Positions 1 through 9,264 of a stretch of DNA of 64,000 nt are shown in pieces; the first letter of the stretch is position 1, and every line of letters starts with the position of its first letter. This stretch comes from a bacterium (lineage in GTDB: Bacteria > Bacillota > Bacilli > Lactobacillales > Streptococcaceae): assembly GCA_905221375.1 (NCBI GenBank), contig CAJNCY010000009.1, forward strand, positions 1-64,000, in the 5' to 3' direction. The notes beneath the pieces are model-generated. The model had not been told where the DNA came from and did not search any database. It worked only from the letters and a program-made list of their open reading frames with translations. The translations under genes and the position numbers were made by a program.

Positions 1-1779
1 GTAAATCCAGATGCAACAGTAGTTGTAGATGATAAAGGAAATGCGACAGTCACAACCCCAGCAGGTAAGACAGCTGTCATTCCAGCAGCAGACGTAACTA
101 AGTCAGCAGCAGATGCAGGTAAAGCAAATGCAGGAAATGCAGTAAACACACCAGCAGCTAAGGTAGAAGTTAAAGATCCAGCTAACTTAACAGACGCTGA
201 GAAGAAAGCGATCGAAGATAAAGTTAAAGCAGTAAACCCAGGATCTAAAGTTGTAGTAGACGATAAAGGAAACGCAACAGTAACAACACCAGAAGGAAAT
301 ACAGCCGTAATTCCAGCAGCAGACGTAACTAAGTCAGCAGCAGATGCAGGTAAAGCAAATGCAGGAAATGCAGTAAACACACCAGCAGCTAAGGTAGAAG
401 TTAAAGATCCAGCTAACTTAACAGACGCTGAGAAGAAAGCGATCGAAGATAAAGTTAAAGCTGTAAACCCAGGATCTAAAGTTGTAGTAGACGATAAAGG
501 AAACGCAACAGTAACAACACCAGAAGGCAAAACAGCAACAATTCCAGCAACAGACGTAACTAAGTCAGCATCAGACGCAGGTAAAGCAAATGCAGGAAAT
601 GGAGCAAATACACCAGCAACTAAGACAGTAGTTAAAGATCCAGCTAACTTAACAGATGAAGAAAAAGCAAAAGTTAAGAAAGCAGTAGAGGATGTAAACC
701 CAGGATCAACTGTAGTAGTAAATGATAAAGGTGATGTAATCGTTACTAAAGGTGATGGAACAGTATTAGTAATCCCAGAACTTGACTTAGTAATTCCAGA
801 AGATAAATTAACTGATCCAACTCAACAAAATGGTGTAAATACACCAGCAACTAGAGTGTTAGTTGGAGATAAAGCTAAATTAACAGCTGATGAAATTGAA
901 AAAGTTAAAGAATCAATTAAAGCAGTCAACCCAGGATCAACTGTAGTAGTAGACGAAAACGGAAATGCGACAGTAACAACTCCAGAAGGTAAGACAGCAA
1001 CAATTCCAGCAGCTCAATTAGTTAAAGATGCTAAAGATGTTGCAGCTAAGAACAATGGTGAAAACATCAACGTTGACTTCGAAAAAGAAACAGTAGCAGA
1101 CTTCAATAACTTAACAGATGCAGAAAAAGAAGCTGCAAAAGCTAAGATTAAAGGAGCAAATGCTGATGTAGTAGAAGTTATCTTCGACAAAGCAGGAAAC
1201 GCAACTGTAATTACTAAAGATGGTAAAGTTTACACAATCGTAGCTAAAGATATCTTTAAACAACGTCCATATGTACCATCAAATGGTGGAGGCAATAACG
1301 GAGCTACTAACACTGACGCAAAAGTGGATAAAGCTAAGTTAGAAGGTGCTATTCGTCAATTAGATGAATTGATCATTAAAGAATCAGCTAAGCTTGATGC
1401 AGAAACTGCAAAAGAAGCGAATGACTTATTAGCAGATGCTAAGAAAGTATTTGCTAATGCAGACGCAAGTCAAGCAGAAGTGGATGCAATGGTTAAACGT
1501 ATCGAAGACTTCATGGCGAAAGTTGCTCCATCAACTGATCATGCAACTCCAGCTAATGACCAAGCTGCTCAAACACCAGCTGTAGCTCCAGCTACAACTC
1601 AAGCAGCAGCTAATGCTAGCCAAACAGCATCAGCACAAGCAAATGCGCGTAAAGCAGCTAAAGAATTGCCAAATACAGGTACAGCAGATTCTACTGTAGC
1701 TATGGTAGCAGCTGCCGCAAGTGCATTACTTGGTCTTGGTCTTGCAGGCCGTCGTCGTAAAGAAGACGAAGAAGCTTAA
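1..1779 (+). CDS. LPXTG-anchored repeat surface protein (3' part; start outside window)
   Basis: The reading frame is open from the first base, so the N-terminus and signal peptide are missing. It holds six copies of a 231-bp (77-residue) repeat whose conserved point falls at 1, 232, 463, 694, 925 and 1156. Copies two and three are almost identical; the sixth is degenerate. The unit pattern (LTDxEK, NPGS, VVVDDKGNATVTTPEG, TIPA) is like the Rib/long-Rib-type modules of streptococcal adhesins; the exact family is uncertain. After the repeats comes a helical FIVAR-like segment, an Ala/Thr/Pro-rich wall-spanning stretch, then the sortase signal LPNTG, a hydrophobic segment and a charged tail (GRRRKEDEEA). 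It is therefore exported and covalently attached to the cell wall by sortase A, probably for adhesion. The identical repeats make copy number prone to change. Confidence 0.93.
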   Translation, partial: VNPDATVVVDDKGNATVTTPAGKTAVIPAADVTKSAADAGKANAGNAVNTPAAKVEVKDPANLTDAEKKAIEDKVKAVNPGSKVVVDDKGNATVTTPEGNTAVIPAADVTKSAADAGKANAGNAVNTPAAKVEVKDPANLTDAEKKAIEDKVKAVNPGSKVVVDDKGNATVTTPEGKTATIPATDVTKSASDAGKANAGNGANTPATKTVVKDPANLTDEEKAKVKKAVEDVNPGSTVVVNDKGDVIVTKGDGTVLVIPELDLVIPEDKLTDPTQQNGVNTPATRVLVGDKAKLTADEIEKVKESIKAVNPGSTVVVDENGNATVTTPEGKTATIPAAQLVKDAKDVAAKNNGENINVDFEKETVADFNNLTDAEKEAAKAKIKGANADVVEVIFDKAGNATVITKDGKVYTIVAKDIFKQRPYVPSNGGGNNGATNTDAKVDKAKLEGAIRQLDELIIKESAKLDAETAKEANDLLADAKKVFANADASQAEVDAMVKRIEDFMAKVAPSTDHATPANDQAAQTPAVAPATTQAAANASQTASAQANARKAAKELPNTGTADSTVAMVAAAASALLGLGLAGRRRKEDEEA

Positions 1780-1852
1780 TTGGTAGATTGTTTGATACTT
1801 ATCAGATGATAAATCCGATTTTCAAAGCTTAAACAAGTACCTCTCATAAGAA

Positions 1853-1888
1853 AATCTCCTAGCAGGAAAGCCTGCTAGGAGATTTTTG
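1853..1888. terminator. Bidirectional intrinsic terminator
   Basis: A 14-bp perfect stem (AATCTCCTAGCAGG with its complement, loop AAAG) is flanked by A and T runs. It sits between two convergent genes and can end both transcripts. Confidence 0.9.
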
Positions 1889-1892
1889 TATT

Positions 1893-3989
1893 TCAGGAAG
1901 TGGACGGCTGACTTGGTAGCCAGCTGAGGGTGAAGGTTAGCTGATCAGCTTTTAGGAGGTCTTGGTGTTGAATAGTTGATACTAGAGTTGTGTCCAGTCG
2001 GCATTCTTTGACAAAGTTAAAATGGTTGTGGTTTTGCTCAGTATGAATATCTAGCCATTTATCTTCTTTAGCGAGATAGATTCGGAGGTGGTCAAAGAGA
2101 GGGATTCCGAGATCATAGCTTGGTTTTCCTGGACAGGTCGGATAAAAACCGAGAGCTGACCAGATGTACCAGGCTGAGAGACTGCCGTTGTCTTCATCGC
2201 CAGGATAGGCTTGCCAGCTTGGGTGAAAGGCTTTTTGACGTAAGGTCTTGATAAGAAGGGCAGTGTAGTCAGGGTAGTTACTGTAACGGAAGAGATAAGG
2301 AATGTGGAAGCTTGGTTGGTTGGAAATGGCGAGTTGTCCAAAAGGAGCAATAGCCATTTCGCTCATTTCGTGAATCTCGTAACCATAGCCTGTGGTTTCA
2401 AAGAGGGGAGCCTCTTGGCAGACTTTCAAAAGATACTTGCTGAAGGCTTCTTTTCCACCCATAAGTTGGAGTAAGCCAGGGATGTCGTGGAAGACACCTA
2501 AAGTTGCTTGGATGGCAGAACATTCGGCATAATCTCGTCCCCAACTATAAGGAGAAAAGTCAGGACGGAAGTTTCCTTGATTGTCTCGCGCTCGCATGTA
2601 ACCTGTCTCAGCATCAAATAGATGGCGGTAATTTTGTGACGCAGTTCTATAAGTTTCCGCGATGTCATTCTGACCAAGTTTTTCGGCACAGCTGGCGATA
2701 CAAAAGTCGCTATAGGCATAGTCAAGAGTGTGACTGACACTTTCGTGGTGGTCGGTAGAGAGATAACCTAATTCTTGGTATTGGGCTAGTCCGTGACGAC
2801 CATTGATGCCGAGAGGGTCGGACTTGGTGGCTGTCTCCAGCATGGCTTGGAGGAGTTCTTTCTCTAAATCGGGAGCCATGTCCTTGCAGGCGCTATCTGC
2901 GATAATACCATCTAGCAGGGTACCTGGCATCATGCCCCGTTCATCTGGAGCCAGCCATTTTGGAAGGAAACCAGTATCGCGGTAGCTATTGAGAAAACCT
3001 TCTAAAAAGCGGTGATAGTGTTCCGGTATGATAAGGGAAAAGAGGGGGAAGGTGGTGCGGAAGGTATCCCAGAAACCATTGTTGCTGAAGAGGACACCGG
3101 GCTTGACAGTGCCAGTAGCCAGATCCATGTGGATGGCTTGCCCTGATTCATCAATCTCATAAAAAGTTTGAGGAAATAGGAAGAGTCTGTAAAGGCAGTG
3201 GTCAAAGAAGGTTCTGTCAGCCTCTCCTGTCTCGATAACGTCAAAACGATGGAGAAGATTTTCCCAATCCGCTTGGGCATTTGCTTTACAGCTATCAAAA
3301 TCTTTTTGAGGTAGATTAAGCAGTGCTTGAGAAGGCGAGATGAAAGAAGTCGCTAGCTGAATCTCAGCATGGCTATCTGCTAAGTCGATTCGCCAGTCTC
3401 CACCTTCTTGGCTAACAGCAAGAATATCCGTGTTTATTTGCAGAGAAGTGAACAGTATCAGTGGATTTTTGTTGGTTTCATTTTTACCTTCTTGTCGCAG
3501 GGCAAGATTCCTCTTATCTACTTGCTCTACTGTCAGTTCATCTGCTGCGTGGAGATAGAGGGAGAGGGCTTTGCCTTGCTTTTGCTCCAAACGAATAGAA
3601 GCACCGTAGCAAGTCGGTGTGAGCTGGGTTTCAATCTGATAGCGCAGGGAGAAAATCTTCAGATAATGAGGTTGGAAAGAGACCTTATCCATATCATAGG
3701 AAGACTGACGGTGGAAGAGGCTGTCTCCACCTAGTTGGCCTGTGACAGGTGTCAGGAGGAGCCAAGAGTAGTCCCCAATCCAAGGACTGGGTTGGTGGGT
3801 TAATCGAATCCCCTGAAAGATAGGCAGATGCGGATCGAAAAACCAAGAGCCCTCCTGGTCACTGGTCTGGGGTACAAAGTAATTCATCCCAAAAGGCACG
3901 CCTGTGTATGGCAGGGTATTTCCCCGAGAAAAGGCATGCTTGCTGGCAGTTCCAAATCGGGTATCGATGCTTTCAAGTAGTGGTTTCAT
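1893..3989 (-). CDS. GH92 alpha-1,2-mannosidase family protein
   Basis: A 698-residue protein of glycoside hydrolase family 92, calcium-dependent exo-alpha-mannosidases that trim alpha-1,2-linked mannose from high-mannose N-glycans. The family blocks GFWDTFRTTFPL, DGIIADSACKD and GDEDNGSLSAWY are visible; the last carries the acidic residues typical of the active site. There is no signal peptide or wall anchor, so it should act in the cytoplasm on imported glycans. It is divergent from the GH125 gene and shares a 170-bp promoter region with it. The length matches the pneumococcal homologue next to GH125 and GH38. Substrate linkage is inferred from the family and neighbours. Confidence 0.9.
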   Translation of the reverse strand: MKPLLESIDTRFGTASKHAFSRGNTLPYTGVPFGMNYFVPQTSDQEGSWFFDPHLPIFQGIRLTHQPSPWIGDYSWLLLTPVTGQLGGDSLFHRQSSYDMDKVSFQPHYLKIFSLRYQIETQLTPTCYGASIRLEQKQGKALSLYLHAADELTVEQVDKRNLALRQEGKNETNKNPLILFTSLQINTDILAVSQEGGDWRIDLADSHAEIQLATSFISPSQALLNLPQKDFDSCKANAQADWENLLHRFDVIETGEADRTFFDHCLYRLFLFPQTFYEIDESGQAIHMDLATGTVKPGVLFSNNGFWDTFRTTFPLFSLIIPEHYHRFLEGFLNSYRDTGFLPKWLAPDERGMMPGTLLDGIIADSACKDMAPDLEKELLQAMLETATKSDPLGINGRHGLAQYQELGYLSTDHHESVSHTLDYAYSDFCIASCAEKLGQNDIAETYRTASQNYRHLFDAETGYMRARDNQGNFRPDFSPYSWGRDYAECSAIQATLGVFHDIPGLLQLMGGKEAFSKYLLKVCQEAPLFETTGYGYEIHEMSEMAIAPFGQLAISNQPSFHIPYLFRYSNYPDYTALLIKTLRQKAFHPSWQAYPGDEDNGSLSAWYIWSALGFYPTCPGKPSYDLGIPLFDHLRIYLAKEDKWLDIHTEQNHNHFNFVKECRLDTTLVSTIQHQDLLKADQLTFTLSWLPSQPSTS

Positions 3990-4118
3990 AGTCTTTCCTT
4001 TAGCTGTTTTTCTACATTATATCAGAAAAATGGGGCCTTTAGAAAAGGAGTTTCAAAGATAGCTATTTTGTAGAAAAATGACTATCATTTGTGTATGTAT
4101 TTTCTGTCTCAAAAGCTA

Positions 4119-4124
4119 TATACT
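4119..4124 (+). promoter_or_regulatory. Candidate -10 (TATACT) for the glycan-hydrolase genes
   Basis: TATACT lies 35 bp before the GH125 start in the gap between the divergent mannosidase genes. No good -35 is seen at 17 bp, so an activator or low basal activity is possible. Confidence 0.4.
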
Positions 4125-4159
4125 GAAAATGAAACTTGTTTGAAAGAGGATACTGCACG

Positions 4160-5440
4160 ATGATTTATTCGAAAGAAATTGTTAGAGAATGGCTGGATGA
4201 AGTAGCAGAGCGGGCCAAGGACCATCCGGAGTGGGTGGATGTCTTCGAGCGTTGCTATACAGACACCTTGGACAATACGGTTGAAATCCTAGAAGATGGT
4301 TCAACTTTTGTCTTGACTGGGGATATTCCTGCTATGTGGCTTCGGGATTCAACAGCCCAACTCAGACCCTACCTGCATGTTGCTAAAAGAGACCCTCTCT
4401 TGCGCCAGACCGTTGCTGGTTTGGTTAAGCGTCAGATGACCTTGATTCTCAAGGATCCTTATGCCAATTCCTTTAACATTGAGGAGAACTGGAAGGGTCA
4501 CCACGAGACTGACCATACCGACCTTAATGGCTGGATTTGGGAACGCAAGTATGAGGTAGACTCGCTTTGCTATCCTTTGCAGTTGGCTTATCTCCTCTGG
4601 AAAGAGACTGGCGAGACTAGTCAGTTTGATGAGACTTTTGTCGCAGCGACTAAGGAAATTCTTCATCTGTGGACAGTGGAACAAGACCACAAGAACTCTC
4701 CTTATCGTTTTGTTCGAGATACAGACCGCAAGGAAGATACTCTGGTAAATGATGGCTTTGGACCTGATTTTGCAGTGACTGGTATGACCTGGTCAGCCTT
4801 TCGCCCGAGTGATGATTGCTGCCAGTATAGCTACTTGATTCCGTCCAATATGTTTGCTGTAGTCGTCTTGGGTTATGTTCAAGAAATCTTTGCAGCATTA
4901 GAACTAGCTGATAGCGAGAGTATTATTGCTGATGCTAAGCGTCTCCAGGCTGAGATTCAAGAAGGCATCGAAAACTACGCCTACACCACTAACAGTAAGG
5001 GTGAAAAGATTTACGCCTTTGAAGTGGATGGTTTGGGAAATGCTAGCATTATGGATGATCCAAACGTACCAAGTTTGTTGGCGGCGCCTTATCTGGGCTA
5101 CTGCGACATTGACGACGAAGTCTATCAAGCCACTCGTCGTACCATTCTGAGCCCTGAAAATCCATATTTCTACCAAGGAGAATATGCTAGTGGTCTCGGA
5201 AGTTCTCATACCTTCTATCGCTATATCTGGCCAATTGCTCTTTCTATCCAAGGCTTGACAACAAGAGATAAGGCAGAGAAGAAATTCTTGCTGGATCAGC
5301 TGGTTGCCTGCGATGGGGGGACAGGTGTCATGCATGAAAGCTTCCACGTGGACGACCCAACGCTTTACTCTCGTGAATGGTTCTCTTGGGCCAACATGAT
5401 GTTCTGCGAATTAGTCTTGGATTACCTGGATATTCGTTAA
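4160..5440 (+). CDS. GH125 exo-alpha-1,6-mannosidase
   Basis: A 426-residue protein matching the pneumococcal GH125 enzyme, an inverting, metal-independent exo-alpha-1,6-mannosidase. Conserved blocks include LTGDIPAMWLRDSTAQLRPY near the N-terminus, VNDGFGPDFAVTGMTWSAFR in the middle, and MHESFHVDDP, which contains the conserved Glu of the active site. The start is set at MIYSKE because an AGAGG ribosome site precedes it and the homologue has this length; an in-frame ATG eight codons upstream lacks such a site. There is no export signal. It follows the divergent GH92 gene and precedes GH38, so the three mannosidases together can strip the mannose core of imported N-glycans. Confidence 0.92.
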   Translation: MIYSKEIVREWLDEVAERAKDHPEWVDVFERCYTDTLDNTVEILEDGSTFVLTGDIPAMWLRDSTAQLRPYLHVAKRDPLLRQTVAGLVKRQMTLILKDPYANSFNIEENWKGHHETDHTDLNGWIWERKYEVDSLCYPLQLAYLLWKETGETSQFDETFVAATKEILHLWTVEQDHKNSPYRFVRDTDRKEDTLVNDGFGPDFAVTGMTWSAFRPSDDCCQYSYLIPSNMFAVVVLGYVQEIFAALELADSESIIADAKRLQAEIQEGIENYAYTTNSKGEKIYAFEVDGLGNASIMDDPNVPSLLAAPYLGYCDIDDEVYQATRRTILSPENPYFYQGEYASGLGSSHTFYRYIWPIALSIQGLTTRDKAEKKFLLDQLVACDGGTGVMHESFHVDDPTLYSREWFSWANMMFCELVLDYLDIR

Positions 5441-5650
5441 TCTAGGATTTTACTTGTTTTTAGTCAGTTTACTAAGACAAAGTAACTGAATATTTACTTC
5501 TTTCAAATTTCATCTCAAATCGTAGTTAAATTCTTGATAAATAAAATATTTAGAGTTAAACTGTTGGTGATTTGTTGAATTTGATTGAGCAAATCTTACA
5601 TCCAAAAATGTTAACAATAAAAATTTAAATTTAGAATGAGGTTTTACTTC

Positions 5651-8296
5651 ATGGAAAATGTTGTCGTACATATTATCTCACATAGTCACTGGGACCGTGA
5701 GTGGTACTTGCCTTTTGAAAGCCACCGTATGCAGTTGGTGGAATTATTTGACAATCTCTTTGATCTCTTTGAAAATGACCCTGAGTTCAAGAGTTTCCAC
5801 TTGGATGGACAAACTATTGTCCTTGATGACTACTTGGAGATTCGCCCTGAAAATCGCGACAAAGTCCAACGCTACATTGACGAGGGCAAACTTAAAATTG
5901 GTCCCTTTTACATCTTGCAGGATGATTACTTGATTTCAAGTGAAGCCAATGTCCGCAATACTCTTATTGGTCAGCAAGAAGCTGCAAAATGGGGCAAATC
6001 AACTCAGGTTGGTTACTTCCCAGATACCTTTGGAAATATGGGGCAAGCTCCTCAAATCCTTCAAAAATCAGGCATTCACGTGGCAGCCTTTGGTCGTGGT
6101 GTGAAACCGATTGGATTTGACAACCAAGTTCTCGAAGATGAGCAGTTTACTTCCCAGTTTTCAGAAATGTACTGGCAGGGTGCGGACGGAAGTCGTGTTC
6201 TCGGGATTCTTTTTGCCAACTGGTACAGTAATGGAAATGAAATCCCAGTTGATAAAGATAAAGCCTTGACCTTCTGGAAACAAAAATTGTCAGATGTGCG
6301 TGACTACGCTTCGACCAACCAATGGTTGATGATGAACGGCTGTGACCACCAGCCTGTTCAGAAAAATCTGAGCGAAGCCATTCGTGTAGCAAATGAACTA
6401 TTCTCAGATGTGACCTTTGTGCACAGTTCTTTTGATGAATATGTCCAAGCCGTGGAAGGTGCCCTACCTGAACACTTATCAACGGTTACAGGTGAGTTGA
6501 CCAGTCAGGAAACAGATGGTTGGTACACACTTGCTAACACTTCTTCATCCCGCATTTACCTTAAACAAGCCTTCCAGGAAAATAGCAACCTCCTAGAACA
6601 AGTGGTAGAACCCTTGACAATTATCACTGGGAGCCACAACCACAAGGACCAGTTGACCTATGCTTGGAAAACACTTTTGCAGAATGCACCGCATGATAGC
6701 ATCTGTGGCTGTAGTGTGGACGAGGTTCACCGCGAGATGGAAACTCGTTTTGCCAAGGTCAACCAAGTCGGAAACTTTGTTAAGAGCAATCTTCTTAACG
6801 AGTGGAAGGGTAAAATCGCTACGGCTAAGGCTCAAAGTGACTATCTTTTTACGGTTATTAACACAGGCTTGCATGATAAGGTTGATACTGTCAGCACAGT
6901 GATTGATGTGGCGACTTGTGATTTCAAGGAATTGCACCCAACAGAAGGTTACAAGAAGATGGCTGCTCTTACCTTGCCAAGTTATCGTGTCGAGGACTTG
7001 GATGGTCGTCCTGTAGAGGCTAAAATCGAAGACCTTGGGGCTAATTTTGAGTATGATTTACCAAAAGACAAGTTCCGCCAAGCTCGTATTGCTCGTCAAG
7101 TGCGCGTGACCATCCCCGTTCACCTAGCACCACTTTCTTGGACAACCTTCCAATTGCTAGAAGGAGAACAAGAACACCGTGATGGCATCTACCAAAACGG
7201 AGTGATTGATACACCATTTGTAACGGTCAGTGTGGATGATAACATCACAGTCTATGACAAGACAACTCACGAAGCCTATGAAGATTTTATCCGCTTCGAA
7301 GACCGTGGTGACATCGGAAACGAGTATATCTATTTCCAACCAAAAGGAACAGAGCCCATCTATGCAGAGCTTAAGGGCTACGAGGTCTTGGAAAATACAG
7401 CTCGCTATGCTAAGATTTTGCTCAAACATGAATTGACAGTGCCAGTCAGTGCCGATGAAAAACTAGAAGAAGAGCAAAAAGGTATCATCGAGTTTATGAA
7501 GCGTGAGGCTGGACGGTCAGAAGAATTGACAAGCATTCCTCTTGAAACTGAGTTGACTGTCTTCGTTGACAATCCACAAATCCGCTTTAAGACTCGCTTT
7601 ACCAACACTGCCAAGGATCACCGTATCCGTCTCTTGGTCAAGACTCATAACACGCGTCCAAGCAATGATTCCGAAAGCATCTATGAAGTGGTGACACGAC
7701 CAAACAAACCAGCGGCTTCATGGGAAAATCCTGAAAATCCTCAACACCAACAAGCCTTTGTCAGTCTGTATGACGATGAAAAAGGTGTGACTGTATCCAA
7801 CAAGGGATTGAATGAATACGAAATCCTTGGAGATGACACCATTGCCGTGACTATTTTGCGTGCATCAGGTGAGCTGGGCGACTGGGGTTACTTCCCAACA
7901 CCAGAGGCTCAGTGCTTGCGTGAGTTTGAAGTCGAATTTGCGCTTGAATGCCACCAAGCCCAAGAACGTTTTTCAGCCTATCGTCGCGCTAAAGCCTTGC
8001 AGACACCATTTACTAGCCTTCAGATTGCTAGACAAGATGGAAGCGTGGCTGCGACTGGTAGCCTCTTGAGTCATTCTGTTCTCAGCGTACCGCAAATCTG
8101 TCCGACAGCCTTTAAGGTAGCTGAAAATGAAGAAGGCTATGTTCTTCGTTACTACAATATGTGTAATGAAAATGTGCGTGTACCGGAAAGTCAACATCTC
8201 TTCCTTGACCTACTTGAACGACCATACCCAGTTCATAGAGGTCTCATTGCACCGCAAGAGATTCGTACAGAATTCATCAAAAAAGAAGAAATTTAA
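5651..8296 (+). CDS. GH38 alpha-mannosidase
   Basis: An 881-residue retaining zinc alpha-mannosidase of family 38. The N-terminal ISHSHWDREWY carries the zinc-binding His and Asp, and GYFPDTFGNMGQAPQ carries the catalytic nucleophile Asp plus substrate residues. NAPHDSICGCSVDEVH supplies a further conserved His-Asp pair, followed by the middle helical and C-terminal beta domains. The start at MENVVV is preferred because GAGG lies nine bases upstream; an ATG five codons earlier has no ribosome site. There is no signal peptide. Family members related to this one hydrolyse alpha-1,3-mannose of N-glycan cores. A 210-bp AT-rich gap separates it from GH125, so it may also have its own promoter. Confidence 0.92.
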   Translation: MENVVVHIISHSHWDREWYLPFESHRMQLVELFDNLFDLFENDPEFKSFHLDGQTIVLDDYLEIRPENRDKVQRYIDEGKLKIGPFYILQDDYLISSEANVRNTLIGQQEAAKWGKSTQVGYFPDTFGNMGQAPQILQKSGIHVAAFGRGVKPIGFDNQVLEDEQFTSQFSEMYWQGADGSRVLGILFANWYSNGNEIPVDKDKALTFWKQKLSDVRDYASTNQWLMMNGCDHQPVQKNLSEAIRVANELFSDVTFVHSSFDEYVQAVEGALPEHLSTVTGELTSQETDGWYTLANTSSSRIYLKQAFQENSNLLEQVVEPLTIITGSHNHKDQLTYAWKTLLQNAPHDSICGCSVDEVHREMETRFAKVNQVGNFVKSNLLNEWKGKIATAKAQSDYLFTVINTGLHDKVDTVSTVIDVATCDFKELHPTEGYKKMAALTLPSYRVEDLDGRPVEAKIEDLGANFEYDLPKDKFRQARIARQVRVTIPVHLAPLSWTTFQLLEGEQEHRDGIYQNGVIDTPFVTVSVDDNITVYDKTTHEAYEDFIRFEDRGDIGNEYIYFQPKGTEPIYAELKGYEVLENTARYAKILLKHELTVPVSADEKLEEEQKGIIEFMKREAGRSEELTSIPLETELTVFVDNPQIRFKTRFTNTAKDHRIRLLVKTHNTRPSNDSESIYEVVTRPNKPAASWENPENPQHQQAFVSLYDDEKGVTVSNKGLNEYEILGDDTIAVTILRASGELGDWGYFPTPEAQCLREFEVEFALECHQAQERFSAYRRAKALQTPFTSLQIARQDGSVAATGSLLSHSVLSVPQICPTAFKVAENEEGYVLRYYNMCNENVRVPESQHLFLDLLERPYPVHRGLIAPQEIRTEFIKKEEI

Positions 8297-8333
8297 GATT
8301 TTGAACGTGTTTGATAACTAATATTACGAGATA

Positions 8334-8382
8334 GAAAGGAGGGGCGAAAAGGTAAGAACTAACTGCTGATTCGCCCCTTTTT
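8334..8382 (+). promoter_or_regulatory. Hairpin between a strong ribosome site and the ROK start codon
   Basis: GAAAGGAGG is followed directly by the stem GGGGCGAA, a 21-base loop, TTCGCCCC and TTTTT, then ATG. Folded, the hairpin would bring the ribosome site next to the start; read by RNA polymerase it also resembles a terminator. No start codon lies at normal distance from the ribosome site. Confidence 0.6.
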
Positions 8383-9264
8383 ATGGTAAAAACAATGACC
8401 ATTGCAACGATTGATATCGGAGGGACTGGGATTAAGTTTGCTAGTCTGACTCCTGATGGGAAAATATTGGATAAGATAAGCATTCCAACGCCAGAAAGCT
8501 TGGAGGATTTACTAGCTTGGCTAGATCAGCGCTTGTCAGAACAGGATTACAGCGGGATTGCTATGAGCGTTCCAGGCGCGGTCAATCAAGAAACTGGTGT
8601 GATTGATGGATTTAGTGCGGTGCCTTACATCCACGGATTTTCTTGGTATGAGGCGCTTAGCTCTTATCAGATTCCTGTTCATCTAGAAAATGATGCCAAC
8701 TGCGTTGGGCTCAGTGAATTACTAGCTCATCCAGAGCTAGAAAATGCAGCCTGTGTCGTGATTGGGACAGGGATTGGCGGAGCCATGATTATCAATGGTA
8801 GGCTTCACCGAGGTCGCCACGGCTTGGGTGGAGAATTTGGCTACATGACAACCCTTGCCCCTGCTGAAAAGCTCAACAACTGGTCGCAACTAGCGTCAAC
8901 TGGGAATATGGTTCGATACGTGATTGAAAAGTCTGGTCAGACTGACTGGGACGGACGCAAGATTTACCAAGAGGCTGCAGCTGGTAATGTCCTTTGCCAA
9001 GAAGCTATTGAGCGCATGAACCGCAATCTGGCGCAAGGTTTGCTCAATATCCAGTATCTCATCGATCCAGATGTTATCAGTCTGGGAGGCTCTATCAGCC
9101 AAAATCCAGACTTTATCCAAGGTGTCAAGAAGGCTGTCGATGACTTTGTCGATACCTACGAAGAATACACGGTCGCACCTGTTATTCAAGCCTGTACCTA
9201 TCATGCAGATGCCAATCTCTACGGTGCCCTTGTCAACTGGCTACAGGAGGAAAATCAATGGTAA
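8383..9264 (+). CDS. ROK-family sugar kinase
   Basis: A 293-residue ROK protein. The N-terminal [13 protein letters not shown] is the ATP phosphate-binding loop, [11 protein letters not shown] holds the catalytic Asp, and [13 protein letters not shown] the adenosine-binding strand. The usual ROK zinc cluster (CxCGxxGC) is not evident; the corresponding loop reads [11 protein letters not shown], so this is a cysteine-less member. It likely phosphorylates a hexose or amino sugar (mannose, GlcNAc or glucose) freed by the neighbouring hydrolases, feeding glycolysis. The start is uncertain: ATG at 8383 directly follows a hairpin that could deliver the upstream ribosome site, while the ATG at 8395 ([10 protein letters not shown]) gives the more typical ROK N-terminus. 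It ends overlapping the next gene by seven bases. Confidence 0.87.
   Translation: MVKTMTIATIDIGGTGIKFASLTPDGKILDKISIPTPESLEDLLAWLDQRLSEQDYSGIAMSVPGAVNQETGVIDGFSAVPYIHGFSWYEALSSYQIPVHLENDANCVGLSELLAHPELENAACVVIGTGIGGAMIINGRLHRGRHGLGGEFGYMTTLAPAEKLNNWSQLASTGNMVRYVIEKSGQTDWDGRKIYQEAAAGNVLCQEAIERMNRNLAQGLLNIQYLIDPDVISLGGSISQNPDFIQGVKKAVDDFVDTYEEYTVAPVIQACTYHADANLYGALVNWLQEENQW

Noticed and set aside
1..1240. Regular spacing suggesting a CRISPR-like array
   Set aside because: The 231-bp units are in-frame coding repeats of a surface protein, without spacers.
4904..5347. 147-codon open frame opposite GH125
   Set aside because: Shadow of a conserved coding sequence; no ribosome site or promoter.
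5451..5490. Imperfect inverted repeat TTACTT/AAGTAA after GH125
   Set aside because: Several mismatches and no T run; not credible as terminator.
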